From: G965220075 sp965220075
GTDB lineage: Bacteria > Chloroflexota > UBA11872
DNA: 64,000 nucleotides
Direction: 5' to 3'
NCBI GenBank assembly: GCA_965220075.1
Contig: OZ244806.1
Coordinates: 434,001-498,000 of the forward strand
This document shows positions 8,740 to 17,507 of this stretch, piece by piece (positions within the stretch are counted from its first letter, which is position 1; every line of letters starts with the position of its first letter). The position numbers and the translations under genes are program-made. The notes under the pieces were generated by a model, which saw only the letters and a list, made by a program, of their open reading frames with translations, had not been told where the DNA came from and did not search any database.

Positions 8740-9893
8740 AAGTCGCCCTCAACCTGCGCAGCGCCAACCTCGCCATACCCGATGGGCACGGCGAGAGCAT
8801 GCGCAACCTGACCGGCGCGCTGATCGCGGCCAACCCCGGCCACAGCATCGAGCTCCTGGTGGACGCGCCCCTGCGCTTCGGGCAGGCGCAAGATCCGCGC
8901 GCGCGGGTGCGCCGTCTCGGACCCTTTCCATTTGGCAACCGCCGGCTGCGATCCATGCTCGGCGCCGACCCCTGGTATCGCGCGCGCGTCTGTTTCAGAC
9001 CCGCCTGGCGGCGGCTTTCCGCCTACCTCCAGAGCGCTCACGAGCCGACGCCGCTGCTAAGCGGTCCGCACCATCTGGCGGTGGTGCACGACGTTGCCTT
9101 CATGCGCCCCGGGGGAGCTCGATTCTTCGATGCGGCCACCTGGGAGTTGCTGGACCTTTGGACCGCCGAGAACGTGCACCGCGCGGCCGCCCTGGTTGCC
9201 GTATCCCCTTGGGTGCGCGATGAGGTGAGTCGCGTCTACGGCATTCCCTCCGAGCGTATTCACGTGGCACCGCACGGCGTCGACGCCCGGCGCTTCCGGC
9301 CCGACCACGATCGACAGGCGGTCGCGGCCTGCCAGGCGCGCCACGGAATCGAGCCGCCCTACGTTCTTTTCGTGGGCACGCTGCAGCCGCGCAAGAACCT
9401 GGGAACCCTGGTGGACGCATTCCTGCAAGCGCGCTCGCGCGGCTTGCGGGCCACGCTCGTGATCGCCGGCCGCAAAGGCTGGCGCTACCAGGACGTGGCG
9501 CCCCACCTGGAGCGCGGAGCCGGCGTGGGTGTGAGAGTGTTGGGCGCGGTGCCGCCGGAGGACCTTCCGCTGCTCTTCGCCGGTGCGCGTGCTTTTGCCA
9601 GCCTCGCGCTGGACGAGGGCTTCGGCATGCCGGCGCTCGAGGCCATGGCCTCGGGCGTGCCTGTCATAGTCTCCGATCAGGCTGGACTGGCGTACGTCTG
9701 CGGCGCGGCCGGCCTGCGCGTTGACCCCCAGGACCCCGACTCCGTGGCGAACGTGCTGATAGACGTGTCCGGGGACCAAGACCGGCAGCGTGAGTTGCGG
9801 GCGCGCGGGCTCGAGCGCGCGGCCGAGTTCACCTGGGAGCGGGCCGCGCGCGCCGTCTGGCGCGCCGTGGAGCAAGCATGCGCATCCTGCTGA
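8736..9893 (+). CDS. Glycosyltransferase family 4
   Basis: A 385-residue GT4 enzyme. The ATG at 8736 overlaps the flippase stop (ATGA), so it is preferred over longer frames. YVLFVGTLQPRKNLGTLVDA begins the C-terminal Rossmann domain, with the donor phosphate-binding Arg-Lys. DEGFGMPALEAMASGVPV is the conserved E-x7-E donor site. This subgroup resembles mannosyl- or rhamnosyl-transferases of O-antigen clusters, but that is only an analogy. The 3' end overlaps the next gene by 16 bases. Confidence 0.9.
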   Translation: MKVALNLRSANLAIPDGHGESMRNLTGALIAANPGHSIELLVDAPLRFGQAQDPRARVRRLGPFPFGNRRLRSMLGADPWYRARVCFRPAWRRLSAYLQSAHEPTPLLSGPHHLAVVHDVAFMRPGGARFFDAATWELLDLWTAENVHRAAALVAVSPWVRDEVSRVYGIPSERIHVAPHGVDARRFRPDHDRQAVAACQARHGIEPPYVLFVGTLQPRKNLGTLVDAFLQARSRGLRATLVIAGRKGWRYQDVAPHLERGAGVGVRVLGAVPPEDLPLLFAGARAFASLALDEGFGMPALEAMASGVPVIVSDQAGLAYVCGAAGLRVDPQDPDSVANVLIDVSGDQDRQRELRARGLERAAEFTWERAARAVWRAVEQACASC

Positions 9894-10945
9894 TCGGACC
9901 GCATTGGGACACCGGCCGCTGGACCGAGTACTGCGCGGCCGGGCTGGCCGCCAACGGCCACGCCGTGCGCGCGCTTGTGTACAGCTCGCGGCTGAGCCGT
10001 CGGGTCGGGCTCGCGGGCCGGCTTCGCCGCCGCCTGGTGGGCGCCGATCGATTTCACTTGGACCGGGTTCTGGACGCGGCGCGCCGCGACAACCTGCGAG
10101 CCTTGAAGCTCGCTCAGCGCCATCGACCCGAGCTCAGCATTGTGCTGAAGGGCGAAGTGCTCCTGCCCGAGACGGTCGATCGAATCCGCGCGCTCGGGTA
10201 CGGCCCCGTGGTGCAGTGGTGCGGGGACGATCCGTCCTGGTTTCCCAACATCATCGCGGCCGCTCACCTCTACCACCGTTTCTTCCTCGCCGAGCCGTCA
10301 TACGCGGCCGATCTGGTCCGCTACGGCGTCCAGGCCGAGTTTCTTCCGCACGCCGCCGATCCGGCCGCCTGGTCGGCCGGCGCCGCGGATCCGCCGACGC
10401 CCGGTTTCGATGTCGTGTTCGTCGGGGACGCGCGTCACAACATGGGGCACCTGCCCGCCAGCCGCGAGCGCGTCGAGCTGGTCGAGGCCGTCGCCCGCGC
10501 CGGGGTGAACCTGGGCCTGTGGGGACGCGGCTGGGAGAAGCTGGAAGAACGCTACGCCGCGCGCCGTCACCATCGCGGGCCGACGCTGCTGCCCGCCTCG
10601 CGGGTAGCGGCCGTCTATCGCGCGGCCAAGATCGTGCTCAACGTCCACCATGCCCAGATGCGCGAGGGCGTGAACATGCGCACCTTCGAGATACCCGCCG
10701 CCGGAGCGTTCCAGCTCAGCGACCACAAAGCGCGTATGCGCGAGCTGTTCGAGATCGACCGCGAGATTGCGGTCTTCCACGATCGGGCTGAGCTGGTCGA
10801 TCGCGTGCATGCATTCCTGGCCGACGCCGAGAGCCGCCGCGCCATCGCGCAGGCGGGACGCGAGCGCGTGCTGCGCGACCACACCTATGCCGTACGTATG
10901 CGCCAATTCGTGGAGCGCGCCGCCGCGCTCGATAACGCGCCATGA
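9878..10945 (+). CDS. CgeB-like glycosyltransferase
   Basis: A 355-residue protein of the CgeB / Glyco_trans_1_2 type. It has the short N-terminal Rossmann start RILLIGPHWDTG, the diagnostic AEFLPHAADPAAW and DVVFVGDARHN, and the C-terminal LNVHHAQMREGVNMRTFEI that replaces the ordinary GT4 Glu motif. Proteins of this family glycosylate spore coats or cell-surface polymers. It overlaps the previous gene by 16 bases and its stop overlaps the following ATG. The surroundings indicate a polysaccharide role here. Confidence 0.85.
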   Translation: MRILLIGPHWDTGRWTEYCAAGLAANGHAVRALVYSSRLSRRVGLAGRLRRRLVGADRFHLDRVLDAARRDNLRALKLAQRHRPELSIVLKGEVLLPETVDRIRALGYGPVVQWCGDDPSWFPNIIAAAHLYHRFFLAEPSYAADLVRYGVQAEFLPHAADPAAWSAGAADPPTPGFDVVFVGDARHNMGHLPASRERVELVEAVARAGVNLGLWGRGWEKLEERYAARRHHRGPTLLPASRVAAVYRAAKIVLNVHHAQMREGVNMRTFEIPAAGAFQLSDHKARMRELFEIDREIAVFHDRAELVDRVHAFLADAESRRAIAQAGRERVLRDHTYAVRMRQFVERAAALDNAP

Positions 10946-11769
10946 CTGACCGACCCGCGCGCCACCTCCCCACCGCGCTGGCGGCGCGCTCCGACGCCGA
11001 GTTGCTGCGACTGGCGCTGCGAGCGCATTTGCACCAGCCCGCCATCGCGCTCTGGCGCGCCACCGAGTTCGTCATGCTGCGCGACGTCGCGTTCGGAGCG
11101 CCCGTGCTCGATCTCGGCTGCGGCAACGGTGAGGTTGCGCGCACGGTCCTGCGCTCGCACCGGCCCCTGGACGGCCTGGAGCTGGTGGCCAGCGAGGCGA
11201 ACGTGGCCGCCGCCAGCGGCGTATTTCGCACGGTGTTGCGCGGCGACGCCACCCGCATGCCCCTGGCCGCGCGCTCCTACGCCGCGGTCTTCAGCCAGAG
11301 CGTGCTGGAGCACATCCCCGGCGACCTGGACGCCCTGCGCGAAGCGGCCCGGCTGCTGCAACCGGCCGGGCGTCTGGTTTTTACCGTTCCGTCGCCCGCC
11401 TTTCGCCAGCGTATTCGCGAAGGCTCCTCCGCTCACGCGGCCGAGGCGATGGACGCCCGCCTGGGCCATCACCACTACCGGTCGCTTGACGAGTGGACCG
11501 CGCTGCTGGGCGAGCTGGGGCTGACCGTCGTGCACACTTCCGGCCACCTGCCGGCCGCCACGCAGCGGGCCTGGCAGCAGCTCGACGCGCTGATGGTCCG
11601 CCGCGTGGCCGGCCGCCGCGTCCTCGACTGGCTGCGCGGCGTGCACCGCCGCCGCCTGGTTCCCGCAGGCATTTGGGTGTTGCTCTGGACCGCGCTGCTT
11701 TGGCGGCCCTTCCGCCGCCCTGCCGGCGACCCGGGCGGTTACCTCATCGTCGCCGAGCGGCCGGCGTGA
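10942..11769 (+). CDS. SAM-dependent methyltransferase, class I
   Basis: A 275-residue class I methyltransferase. Motif I is VLDLGCGNGEVARTVL (around residues 54-69), which binds S-adenosylmethionine. SQSVLEHIPGDLDALREAAR is the usual motif IV and following helix of the Methyltransf_11/25 group. A membrane-like stretch near the C-terminus (PAGIWVLLWTALLW) suggests the enzyme sits at the membrane. It probably caps or decorates a sugar on the lipid-linked glycan. ATGA overlap with the previous gene and GTGA with the next show tight coupling. Confidence 0.88.
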   Translation: MTDRPARHLPTALAARSDAELLRLALRAHLHQPAIALWRATEFVMLRDVAFGAPVLDLGCGNGEVARTVLRSHRPLDGLELVASEANVAAASGVFRTVLRGDATRMPLAARSYAAVFSQSVLEHIPGDLDALREAARLLQPAGRLVFTVPSPAFRQRIREGSSAHAAEAMDARLGHHHYRSLDEWTALLGELGLTVVHTSGHLPAATQRAWQQLDALMVRRVAGRRVLDWLRGVHRRRLVPAGIWVLLWTALLWRPFRRPAGDPGGYLIVAERPA

Positions 11770-12845
11770 ACCGCCCGCGCGTACTCCACCTAAGCCCCAC
11801 CTGGTTCGATGACGCCTCGGTGCGCGGCGGCGGCGAGCGCTACCCGCTCGAGCTGGCCCGCGCAATGGCGGAGCTGACCCCGGTTCGTCTGGTTTCATTC
11901 GGAGCGCGCGCCGGACTGCATCGGCGGGCGGATTTCCCCGTCGAGGTGCGGCGCGCCTGGACGCATCTGCGCGGCCGGCCGCACGACCCGCTCGGACCCG
12001 GGTTTCTCGCGGCCGTGGGCTGGGCCGACGTGGTGCACTGCCATCAGGCCCGCACCGGGATCACCGCGCTGGCCGCGCTGCAGGCGCGCGTGCTGCGCAA
12101 GCGGATATTCGTGACCGACCATGGCGGCGGAGGCGTGAACTGGGTCCGCCGCCTGCGCATCGGGCGCTGGATTCACGCACACCTGGCGCAGAGCCGCTTC
12201 GCGGCCGGCACGCTGCCCTACCTGGGCCGCCGCCTCGAAGTGATCTACGCGGGCGTCGACGAGTCGACCTACCGCCCCGCGGGTCCCAAGACGCCCGGCA
12301 GCGTCGTGTTCGTGGGAAGGCTGGTGCCGCACAAGGGCGTCGAGCACGCCATTCGCGCCTTGCCCGAAGGCGCCGCGCTCGATGTCTTTGGGCGTCCCTA
12401 CGACCCTGACTACCTGGCCTTCCTGCGCGCGCAGGCCGAGGGCCGCAACGTGGCGTTCCATCTCGACGCCGCCAACGAGCGCATCGTCGCCGCGCTTCAG
12501 GCCGCCTGCGTTTTTGTCATGCCCTCGGTTTACGACGACTACCGCGGCCGCCACCAGGCGCTCCCCGAGCTGGTGGGCCTGGCGCCGATCGAGGCCATGG
12601 CCTGCGGGACCGCGGTGGTCGTTTCGGACGCGGGGGGCCTTCCCGAGATCATCGCGCCCGAGGCGGGAGCGGTCGTTCCGCCCGGCGATCATCAGGCCCT
12701 GCGCGCGGCCCTCACGCCGCTCACCTCATCCCTCGAAACCGCACGGCGGGGCGGCGCCGCCGCGCGCCGGCACGTCCTCGAGAACTTCACGTGGTCGCGC
12801 GTTGCCCGTGCCTGCCTGGCCGCCTACCGGGCGGCGGCGGCCTAG
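11766..12845 (+). CDS. Glycosyltransferase family 4
   Basis: A 359-residue GT4 enzyme. The GTG at 11766 overlaps the methyltransferase stop and yields the normal start NRPRVLHLSPTWFDDASVRG. The donor-site sequence is PELVGLAPIEAMACGTAVVV followed by SDAGGLPEII. SVVFVGRLVPHKGVEHAIRA starts the second Rossmann domain. The preceding loop contains the conserved FVTDHGG of this subgroup. The next gene begins 31 bases after its stop, the widest gap within this half of the cluster apart from the one before the flippase. Confidence 0.9.
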   Translation: MNRPRVLHLSPTWFDDASVRGGGERYPLELARAMAELTPVRLVSFGARAGLHRRADFPVEVRRAWTHLRGRPHDPLGPGFLAAVGWADVVHCHQARTGITALAALQARVLRKRIFVTDHGGGGVNWVRRLRIGRWIHAHLAQSRFAAGTLPYLGRRLEVIYAGVDESTYRPAGPKTPGSVVFVGRLVPHKGVEHAIRALPEGAALDVFGRPYDPDYLAFLRAQAEGRNVAFHLDAANERIVAALQAACVFVMPSVYDDYRGRHQALPELVGLAPIEAMACGTAVVVSDAGGLPEIIAPEAGAVVPPGDHQALRAALTPLTSSLETARRGGAAARRHVLENFTWSRVARACLAAYRAAAA

Positions 12846-12876
12846 AATCGGCTGGCCGACCCACCTATTCCGACCC

Positions 12877-14097
12877 ATGCGCATCGCCCTGCTGGCCGAC
12901 ACCTACCCGCCCGAGAATCGCGGCGGCGCGGGCGTCGTGGTCGAGCGGCTGGCGCGAGAGTTCGTGCGGCGCGGCCACTCGCCGCACGTGATCGCCACTT
13001 CGCCCGATAGCCCAGGTGAAGCGGAGCAGGAAGGCGTGCGCGTGACGCGCCTGCGCTCGCGCTATCCCGAACGCTTCCGCAACACGGTTGCCATAGCCAA
13101 CCCGCTGGTTCTGGCGGGAGTCCACGCCGCCCTGAGTGACTTCAAGCCCGACATCGTGCATGCGCACAACATCCACCAGCACCTCTCCTTCGCGTCGCTC
13201 AGACCGGCTTCCGAGCTGGACGTTCCCATCGCATACACGGCGCACGATTTCCTGCTGTTCTGCTGCATAAAGTTCATCTGCACCAACGGCGCCGTGGACT
13301 TTCGGCAGCGCTGGTTCAACTGCGCCAAGTGCCAGCGCTTCCGCTGGAACCCGCTGCGCAACACTGCCATTCGGGCCCGCATGGAGGGACAGGTCGACCA
13401 CCTCTTCGCCATCAGCCGCGCGCTTCAGACGGCCCTGCGCGCCAACGGCTACGGCGGCGCCGAGGTAGTTCACAACGGCGTGGACCCGGACTGGTGGGCC
13501 GCCGGCGACGGCCAGCGCTTCCGCGCCCGCCTGGGTCTCGACCGCGAGCCGCTCGTGCTGCTTGCGGCTCGGGTCGGCCGCGCCAAGGGCGCCGAAGCTG
13601 CCCTGGAGGCGCTGGCTCGCATGCGGGACGGCGAGGCGAGGCTCGTTATCGCCGGTGAGAACCCGGGCTACCTGCCCCGGTTTCGGCGCATGGCCGCCCG
13701 GCTCGGCGTGGAGCAGCGTCTCGTGCTGCCCGGCTGGCTCGATCCCGCCGAGTTGCGCGACGCCTACCGCGCCGCCGCCGTGACGATTGCGCCGTCGACC
13801 TATCCCGACCCTTTTAACCTGACTCTCATCGAGTCGATGGCGGCCGGAACGCCGGTCGTCGCCTCCGCGCTCGGCGCCGGGCCCGAAGTCGTGCCTGACG
13901 GCGAAACCGGCTACGTGGTCCATCCCGAAGACGCTTTGGGACTGGCCGACCGCATCGACCTGATCCTGCGCGACCGCGATCACGCGGCCGCGCTCGGCGC
14001 CGCCGGCCAACGGCGCGTGGCGCAGCAGTTCACGCTCGCCCGGCAGGCCGACCGGACCCTCGCGCGCTACGCGGCCCTGCTCGACGGCCGCGCATGA
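12877..14097 (+). CDS. Glycosyltransferase family 4 with a Cys-rich insert
   Basis: A 406-residue GT4 enzyme starting RIALLADTYPPENRGGAG, where the GGAG loop is the N-terminal acceptor/donor loop. The donor site is DPFNLTLIESMAAGTPVV. After the conserved AYTAHDF there is a Cys-rich insertion (Cys at about residues 129, 130, 135, 149 and 152), which could bind a metal or form a lid. Similar Cys pairs occur in a subgroup of GT4 enzymes after the HD motif. The ATG 12877 is chosen because it gives the family N-terminus. The stop overlaps the next gene (ATGA). Confidence 0.9.
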   Translation: MRIALLADTYPPENRGGAGVVVERLAREFVRRGHSPHVIATSPDSPGEAEQEGVRVTRLRSRYPERFRNTVAIANPLVLAGVHAALSDFKPDIVHAHNIHQHLSFASLRPASELDVPIAYTAHDFLLFCCIKFICTNGAVDFRQRWFNCAKCQRFRWNPLRNTAIRARMEGQVDHLFAISRALQTALRANGYGGAEVVHNGVDPDWWAAGDGQRFRARLGLDREPLVLLAARVGRAKGAEAALEALARMRDGEARLVIAGENPGYLPRFRRMAARLGVEQRLVLPGWLDPAELRDAYRAAAVTIAPSTYPDPFNLTLIESMAAGTPVVASALGAGPEVVPDGETGYVVHPEDALGLADRIDLILRDRDHAAALGAAGQRRVAQQFTLARQADRTLARYAALLDGRA

Positions 14098-15224
14098 GCG
14101 CGGGTCCGCGCGTCCTTCACGTCATCACCTCGCTCGCCGTTGGCGGCGCCCAGCGGCATTTGCTGAGCCTGCTGCCGGGCCTGGGCGCGCCGCGGACGCA
14201 GGACCTGATCTACTTTCGCGACCACGATCTGCGGACCGCCTTCGAGACGCTGGTGCGCCGCGTGCGCCACCTTCCGATGGCGGGGCGCGCGGGGCCGCTC
14301 CTTGTCCCCGCGCTCGCCGCCGTCATCGGGTCCGGGAGCTACGACATCGTGCACACCCATCTCCTGCGGGCCGACATCTACGGAGCGCTGGCCGCGCGCA
14401 CGGCGGGAGTTGGCCGCGTGGTCGCAACCAAGCACAACCTGGAGCATCGCCTGGAGCGCTGGCACTGGCGGCGGGTCCACGGCGCCGCCGCGCAGCTTGT
14501 CGACCGCACCGTCTGCATCTCCCAGGCAGTGGGCGCCTGGGCCGTGCACCGCGCCGGCGTGCCTCCCGCGAGCGTGCGGGTCGTTCCCTACGGCATCGAT
14601 CCGGCGCCCTACGCGGCGGCGGACCGCACCGGTGCGCGTGCGCGCCTGGGACTGCGAGACGCCGATCGGGTCGTGCTTTGCGTGGCGCGGCTCGATCCGC
14701 AGAAGAATCACTCGCTGCTCCTGCACGCCTTCGCGGCGGTCCGTCAAGCGGTGCCGCAAGCGCGCCTCTTGCTCGCCGGCGCTCCGCAGCTGGGACGGCC
14801 CGAATACGCGGAGGCGCTGCATGGCCTGGCGCGCCGGCTCGAGCTCGGATCGTCCGTGCAGTGGTTGGGAGTGCGCCGCGACGTTCCCGATCTGCTGGCC
14901 GCCGCCGACGTGGTCACGCTGGCTTCCGAGTGGGAAGGCTTTGGCTTGACGCTGCTCGAGGCCATGGCGGCCGCCAGGCCCGTGGTCGCTACGCGCGTCG
15001 GCGCCGTCGAGGAGGTGGTCGAGCACGGCGCAACGGGTTTGCTCGTCCCGCCGCGCGATCCCGCCGCCCTGGCGGAAAGCCTGACCGCCGTTCTGCGGGA
15101 CCTGGATCGGTGCGCGGCGCTGGGACGCGCTGGCGCTCGGCGCGCCGAGGCGTCGTTCGGCGTCGAGCGAATGCGTGCGGCCACCCGCGCCATCTACGCC
15201 GAGCTAATGTCCGGCGGCGCCTGA
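14094..15224 (+). CDS. Glycosyltransferase family 4
   Basis: A 376-residue GT4 enzyme. It begins PRVLHVITSLAVGGAQRHLL, the pattern of the PelF/WcaL-like subgroup, with a GGAQ loop. VVLCVARLDPQKNHSLLLHA starts the second domain. EWEGFGLTLLEAMAAARPVV is the E-x7-E site. It is the last gene before a 156-base gap that contains a strong intrinsic terminator, so it may end the first transcription unit of the polysaccharide cluster. Confidence 0.9.
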   Translation: MSAGPRVLHVITSLAVGGAQRHLLSLLPGLGAPRTQDLIYFRDHDLRTAFETLVRRVRHLPMAGRAGPLLVPALAAVIGSGSYDIVHTHLLRADIYGALAARTAGVGRVVATKHNLEHRLERWHWRRVHGAAAQLVDRTVCISQAVGAWAVHRAGVPPASVRVVPYGIDPAPYAAADRTGARARLGLRDADRVVLCVARLDPQKNHSLLLHAFAAVRQAVPQARLLLAGAPQLGRPEYAEALHGLARRLELGSSVQWLGVRRDVPDLLAAADVVTLASEWEGFGLTLLEAMAAARPVVATRVGAVEEVVEHGATGLLVPPRDPAALAESLTAVLRDLDRCAALGRAGARRAEASFGVERMRAATRAIYAELMSGGA

Positions 15225-15328
15225 GACCCGACCCGATGGTCGATACGAAGAGGTTGCCTGGAGTCCCCGGCCCATCGCGGCGGGTGCCCGAGGTTGTCCG
15301 ACAGGACTCGCGTAAGCGCCGCCCCGCA

Positions 15329-15334
15329 TATAAT
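15329..15334 (+). promoter_or_regulatory. Perfect -10 hexamer (TATAAT) just before a terminator hairpin
   Basis: TATAAT is rare in sequence this GC-rich. No convincing -35 box is seen at 16-18 bases; TTGTCC at 15294 is 29 bases away. Transcription starting about 7 bases downstream would begin inside the hairpin at 15341. It could drive a very short RNA, serve the epimerase by read-through, or be chance. Confidence 0.35.
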
Positions 15335-15340
15335 CCCGCT

Positions 15341-15367
15341 AGCGCGCCGTCGTTGCGCGCTTTTTTT
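15341..15367 (+). terminator. Intrinsic terminator in front of the epimerase gene
   Basis: A perfect 7-bp stem (AGCGCGC pairs with GCGCGCT) closes a 7-base loop and runs directly into seven T residues. This is a textbook Rho-independent terminator on the plus strand. It lies 14 bases before the epimerase ATG, leaving no room for a promoter in between, so downstream expression needs read-through or antitermination. Confidence 0.8.
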
Positions 15368-15380
15368 GGCGTTTAGCCCT

Positions 15381-16355
15381 ATGCAGCGTCGTGAAGATCG
15401 GCCGGTGAGTCTTGTCACCGGCGCCGCCGGCTTCATCGCTTCGCATCTTTGCGAGGCGCTCCTGGCGCGCGGTCATCAGGTCATTGGCGTCGACGGGTTC
15501 ACCGACTCGTACGACGTCGCGCAGAAGCGCGCGAACGCCCGCATCCTCGGCGCCCATCCGCACTTCGAGCCGGTCGAGGGCCATCTCGCGGAGATCGAGC
15601 TGGACCCGCTGCTACGGCGCGCCGACTACGTTTTTCACCTCGCGGCCCGCGCGGGCGTTCGCGAGGGCTGGTCGCCCGACGTCTACGCGCGCTACCTGCG
15701 CGACAACAGCGCTTCCACGCAGCGTCTGGCCCACGCGGCCTGTGAGGCCCGGATCAAACTCTTCAGCTTCGCCTCAACCTCGTCCGTGTACGGATTCGAT
15801 CCCCGGCGGCCTACCCCGGAGGACCACAGCCTCAGCCCGATCTCGTTCTACGCCCAAACGAAAGTATCCGACGAGTACCTTCTGCGCGCCTACCACCGGC
15901 TCTACGGTCTGCCGCTGGTGATCCTGCGCTACTACACCCTGTTCGGGCCCCGCCAGCGACCCGACATGCTCGCCCACATAGCGCTCAAGGCGATAGCCCA
16001 GGGCGAGCCGCTGACCGTCTTCGGCGACGGCGAGCAGACCCGCGAGTTCACCTACGTGATGGATGCCGTGGAGGCGCAGGTCCGGGTGCTGGAAGCCTTG
16101 CCGGTTGGCGAGACCTTCAACATCGGCAGTGGGCCGTGCGTCTCCATCAACCAGTTCGTGCGTGAGATGGAGGAGGTGGTCGGCCGCTCGGCGAACATCC
16201 GACACGCCGAGCGCAACCCGGCCGACCAGCTTCACAGCGACGCCGACATAGGCAAGGCCCAACGCGTATTAGGCTTCAATCCGGACACGAGCATTCGCGA
16301 AGGCTTGGAGGCCGAGTACGAGTGGCTGCGCCAAACGATCATGGCGCCCGCCTAG
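15381..16355 (+). CDS. NAD-dependent sugar-nucleotide epimerase/dehydratase
   Basis: A 324-residue extended short-chain dehydrogenase. SLVTGAAGFIASHLCEAL carries the GxxGxxG NAD loop near residues 13-19. SFASTSSVYG supplies the catalytic Ser/Thr and FYAQTKVSDEY the catalytic Tyr156 and Lys160. LRYYTLFGPRQRPDM and VFGDGEQTREFTYV are typical of UDP-glucose/UDP-glucuronate 4-epimerases. It would make a nucleotide sugar precursor for the cluster. I use the ATG at 15381 because upstream in-frame codons lie within the terminator. There is no clear ribosome site, which fits a gene controlled at this position. Confidence 0.88.
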   Translation: MQRREDRPVSLVTGAAGFIASHLCEALLARGHQVIGVDGFTDSYDVAQKRANARILGAHPHFEPVEGHLAEIELDPLLRRADYVFHLAARAGVREGWSPDVYARYLRDNSASTQRLAHAACEARIKLFSFASTSSVYGFDPRRPTPEDHSLSPISFYAQTKVSDEYLLRAYHRLYGLPLVILRYYTLFGPRQRPDMLAHIALKAIAQGEPLTVFGDGEQTREFTYVMDAVEAQVRVLEALPVGETFNIGSGPCVSINQFVREMEEVVGRSANIRHAERNPADQLHSDADIGKAQRVLGFNPDTSIREGLEAEYEWLRQTIMAPA

Positions 16356-17506
16356 AGCGCACTGACGCCCGCCTGCGTGTCCTCCACGTCATGGAGGCCA
16401 CCATCGGCGGGACCAAGCGCCATCTGGTCGACCTCGCCAGCGGCCTCGATGGCGAGCGATTACGCGTCGAGGTCGCCTGCCCGCCGGTTCGCTCCGAGTC
16501 TCACGGCGACACCTCGTTCGTAGACGACCTGCGCGCCGCGCCGGTCGCGATTCACGCGCTGCCGATGCGGCGCGCCCTGCACCCGCTTCACGACGCCCGC
16601 GCCATTCTCGGCCTGGCGCGGCTCATCAGGTCGGGCGGTTACGACATCGTGCACACGCACAGCACCAAAGCCGGCGTGACGGGGCGGCTGGCCGCCGTGC
16701 TCTCGGCCGCGCGCGTCGTGCACACCCCGCACGGCTTCTATTTCCTCAACTCTCCACGCGGCCTGCGGCGCGCCGCGTACCGCCTGCTCGAGCGCGCGCT
16801 GGGCGGCGTCACGGACCGCTTGATCGCCCTTTCCCCCAGTGAGCGGCGCGTTGCCGAATCCATCGTCTCCGCCGGCAAGGTCCGGCTGATCCCCAACAGC
16901 TTCGAGCGGTTCCAGCCGCTGGGGCGCGCCGAGGCCCGCCGCCGGCTGGGGCTTCCCGACGACGTCCCGGTGGTGGGCACCACCGCCCGCTTCACCCCGC
17001 AAAAGGCCCCGTTCGACATCGTGGACGCCTTCGCCGAGATCCACCGGCGCCGTCCCGACGTGCGCTTCGTCTGGATCAACGGCGGCGAGTTGCGCGGCGC
17101 CGTCGAGCGGCGCCTGGCGGCCCATGGCCTGCTGGAGCGCACCGCGCGGCCCGGTTACCTGGCCGACGCGCGCGCGCTGCTGCCGGCCATGGACGTGTAT
17201 CTCCACCTGGCCCGTTGGGAGGGCGTGCCCTATTCGGTCATGGAGGCCATGACGGCCGGCGTTCCGGTCGTCGGCGCGCGCGCGGTGGGCACGCTCGATC
17301 TGATCGAGGACCGCGTAACCGGCCTGCTGGTGCCGGTGGCGGACGGCGCCGGCGCCGGGCGCGCCGCCCTTCATCTGTTGACATACCCCGATGAGGCGAG
17401 CAACATCGCTCGAAACGCGCGGCGCGCAGTTGCGGACCGCCTCGATCCAACCACAATGATCCGCGCGACTGAGGCTGTGTACCTAGAGTTGGTCGGCCGC
17501 AGCTAG
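16322..17506 (+). CDS. Glycosyltransferase family 4
   Basis: A GT4 enzyme of up to 394 residues. LRVLHVMEATIGGTKRHLVD is the N-terminal strand and loop. VHTPHGFYFLNSP matches the EPS GT4 subgroup that acts early on undecaprenyl-PP-sugar. ARWEGVPYSVMEAMTAGVPV is the donor site. The only start that keeps the N-terminal strand is GTG 16322, which overlaps the epimerase by 34 bases. The next ATG (16391) would remove essential sequence. One base separates its stop from the next ATG. Confidence 0.88.
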   Translation: MAAPNDHGARLERTDARLRVLHVMEATIGGTKRHLVDLASGLDGERLRVEVACPPVRSESHGDTSFVDDLRAAPVAIHALPMRRALHPLHDARAILGLARLIRSGGYDIVHTHSTKAGVTGRLAAVLSAARVVHTPHGFYFLNSPRGLRRAAYRLLERALGGVTDRLIALSPSERRVAESIVSAGKVRLIPNSFERFQPLGRAEARRRLGLPDDVPVVGTTARFTPQKAPFDIVDAFAEIHRRRPDVRFVWINGGELRGAVERRLAAHGLLERTARPGYLADARALLPAMDVYLHLARWEGVPYSVMEAMTAGVPVVGARAVGTLDLIEDRVTGLLVPVADGAGAGRAALHLLTYPDEASNIARNARRAVADRLDPTTMIRATEAVYLELVGRS

Positions 17507-17507
17507 C

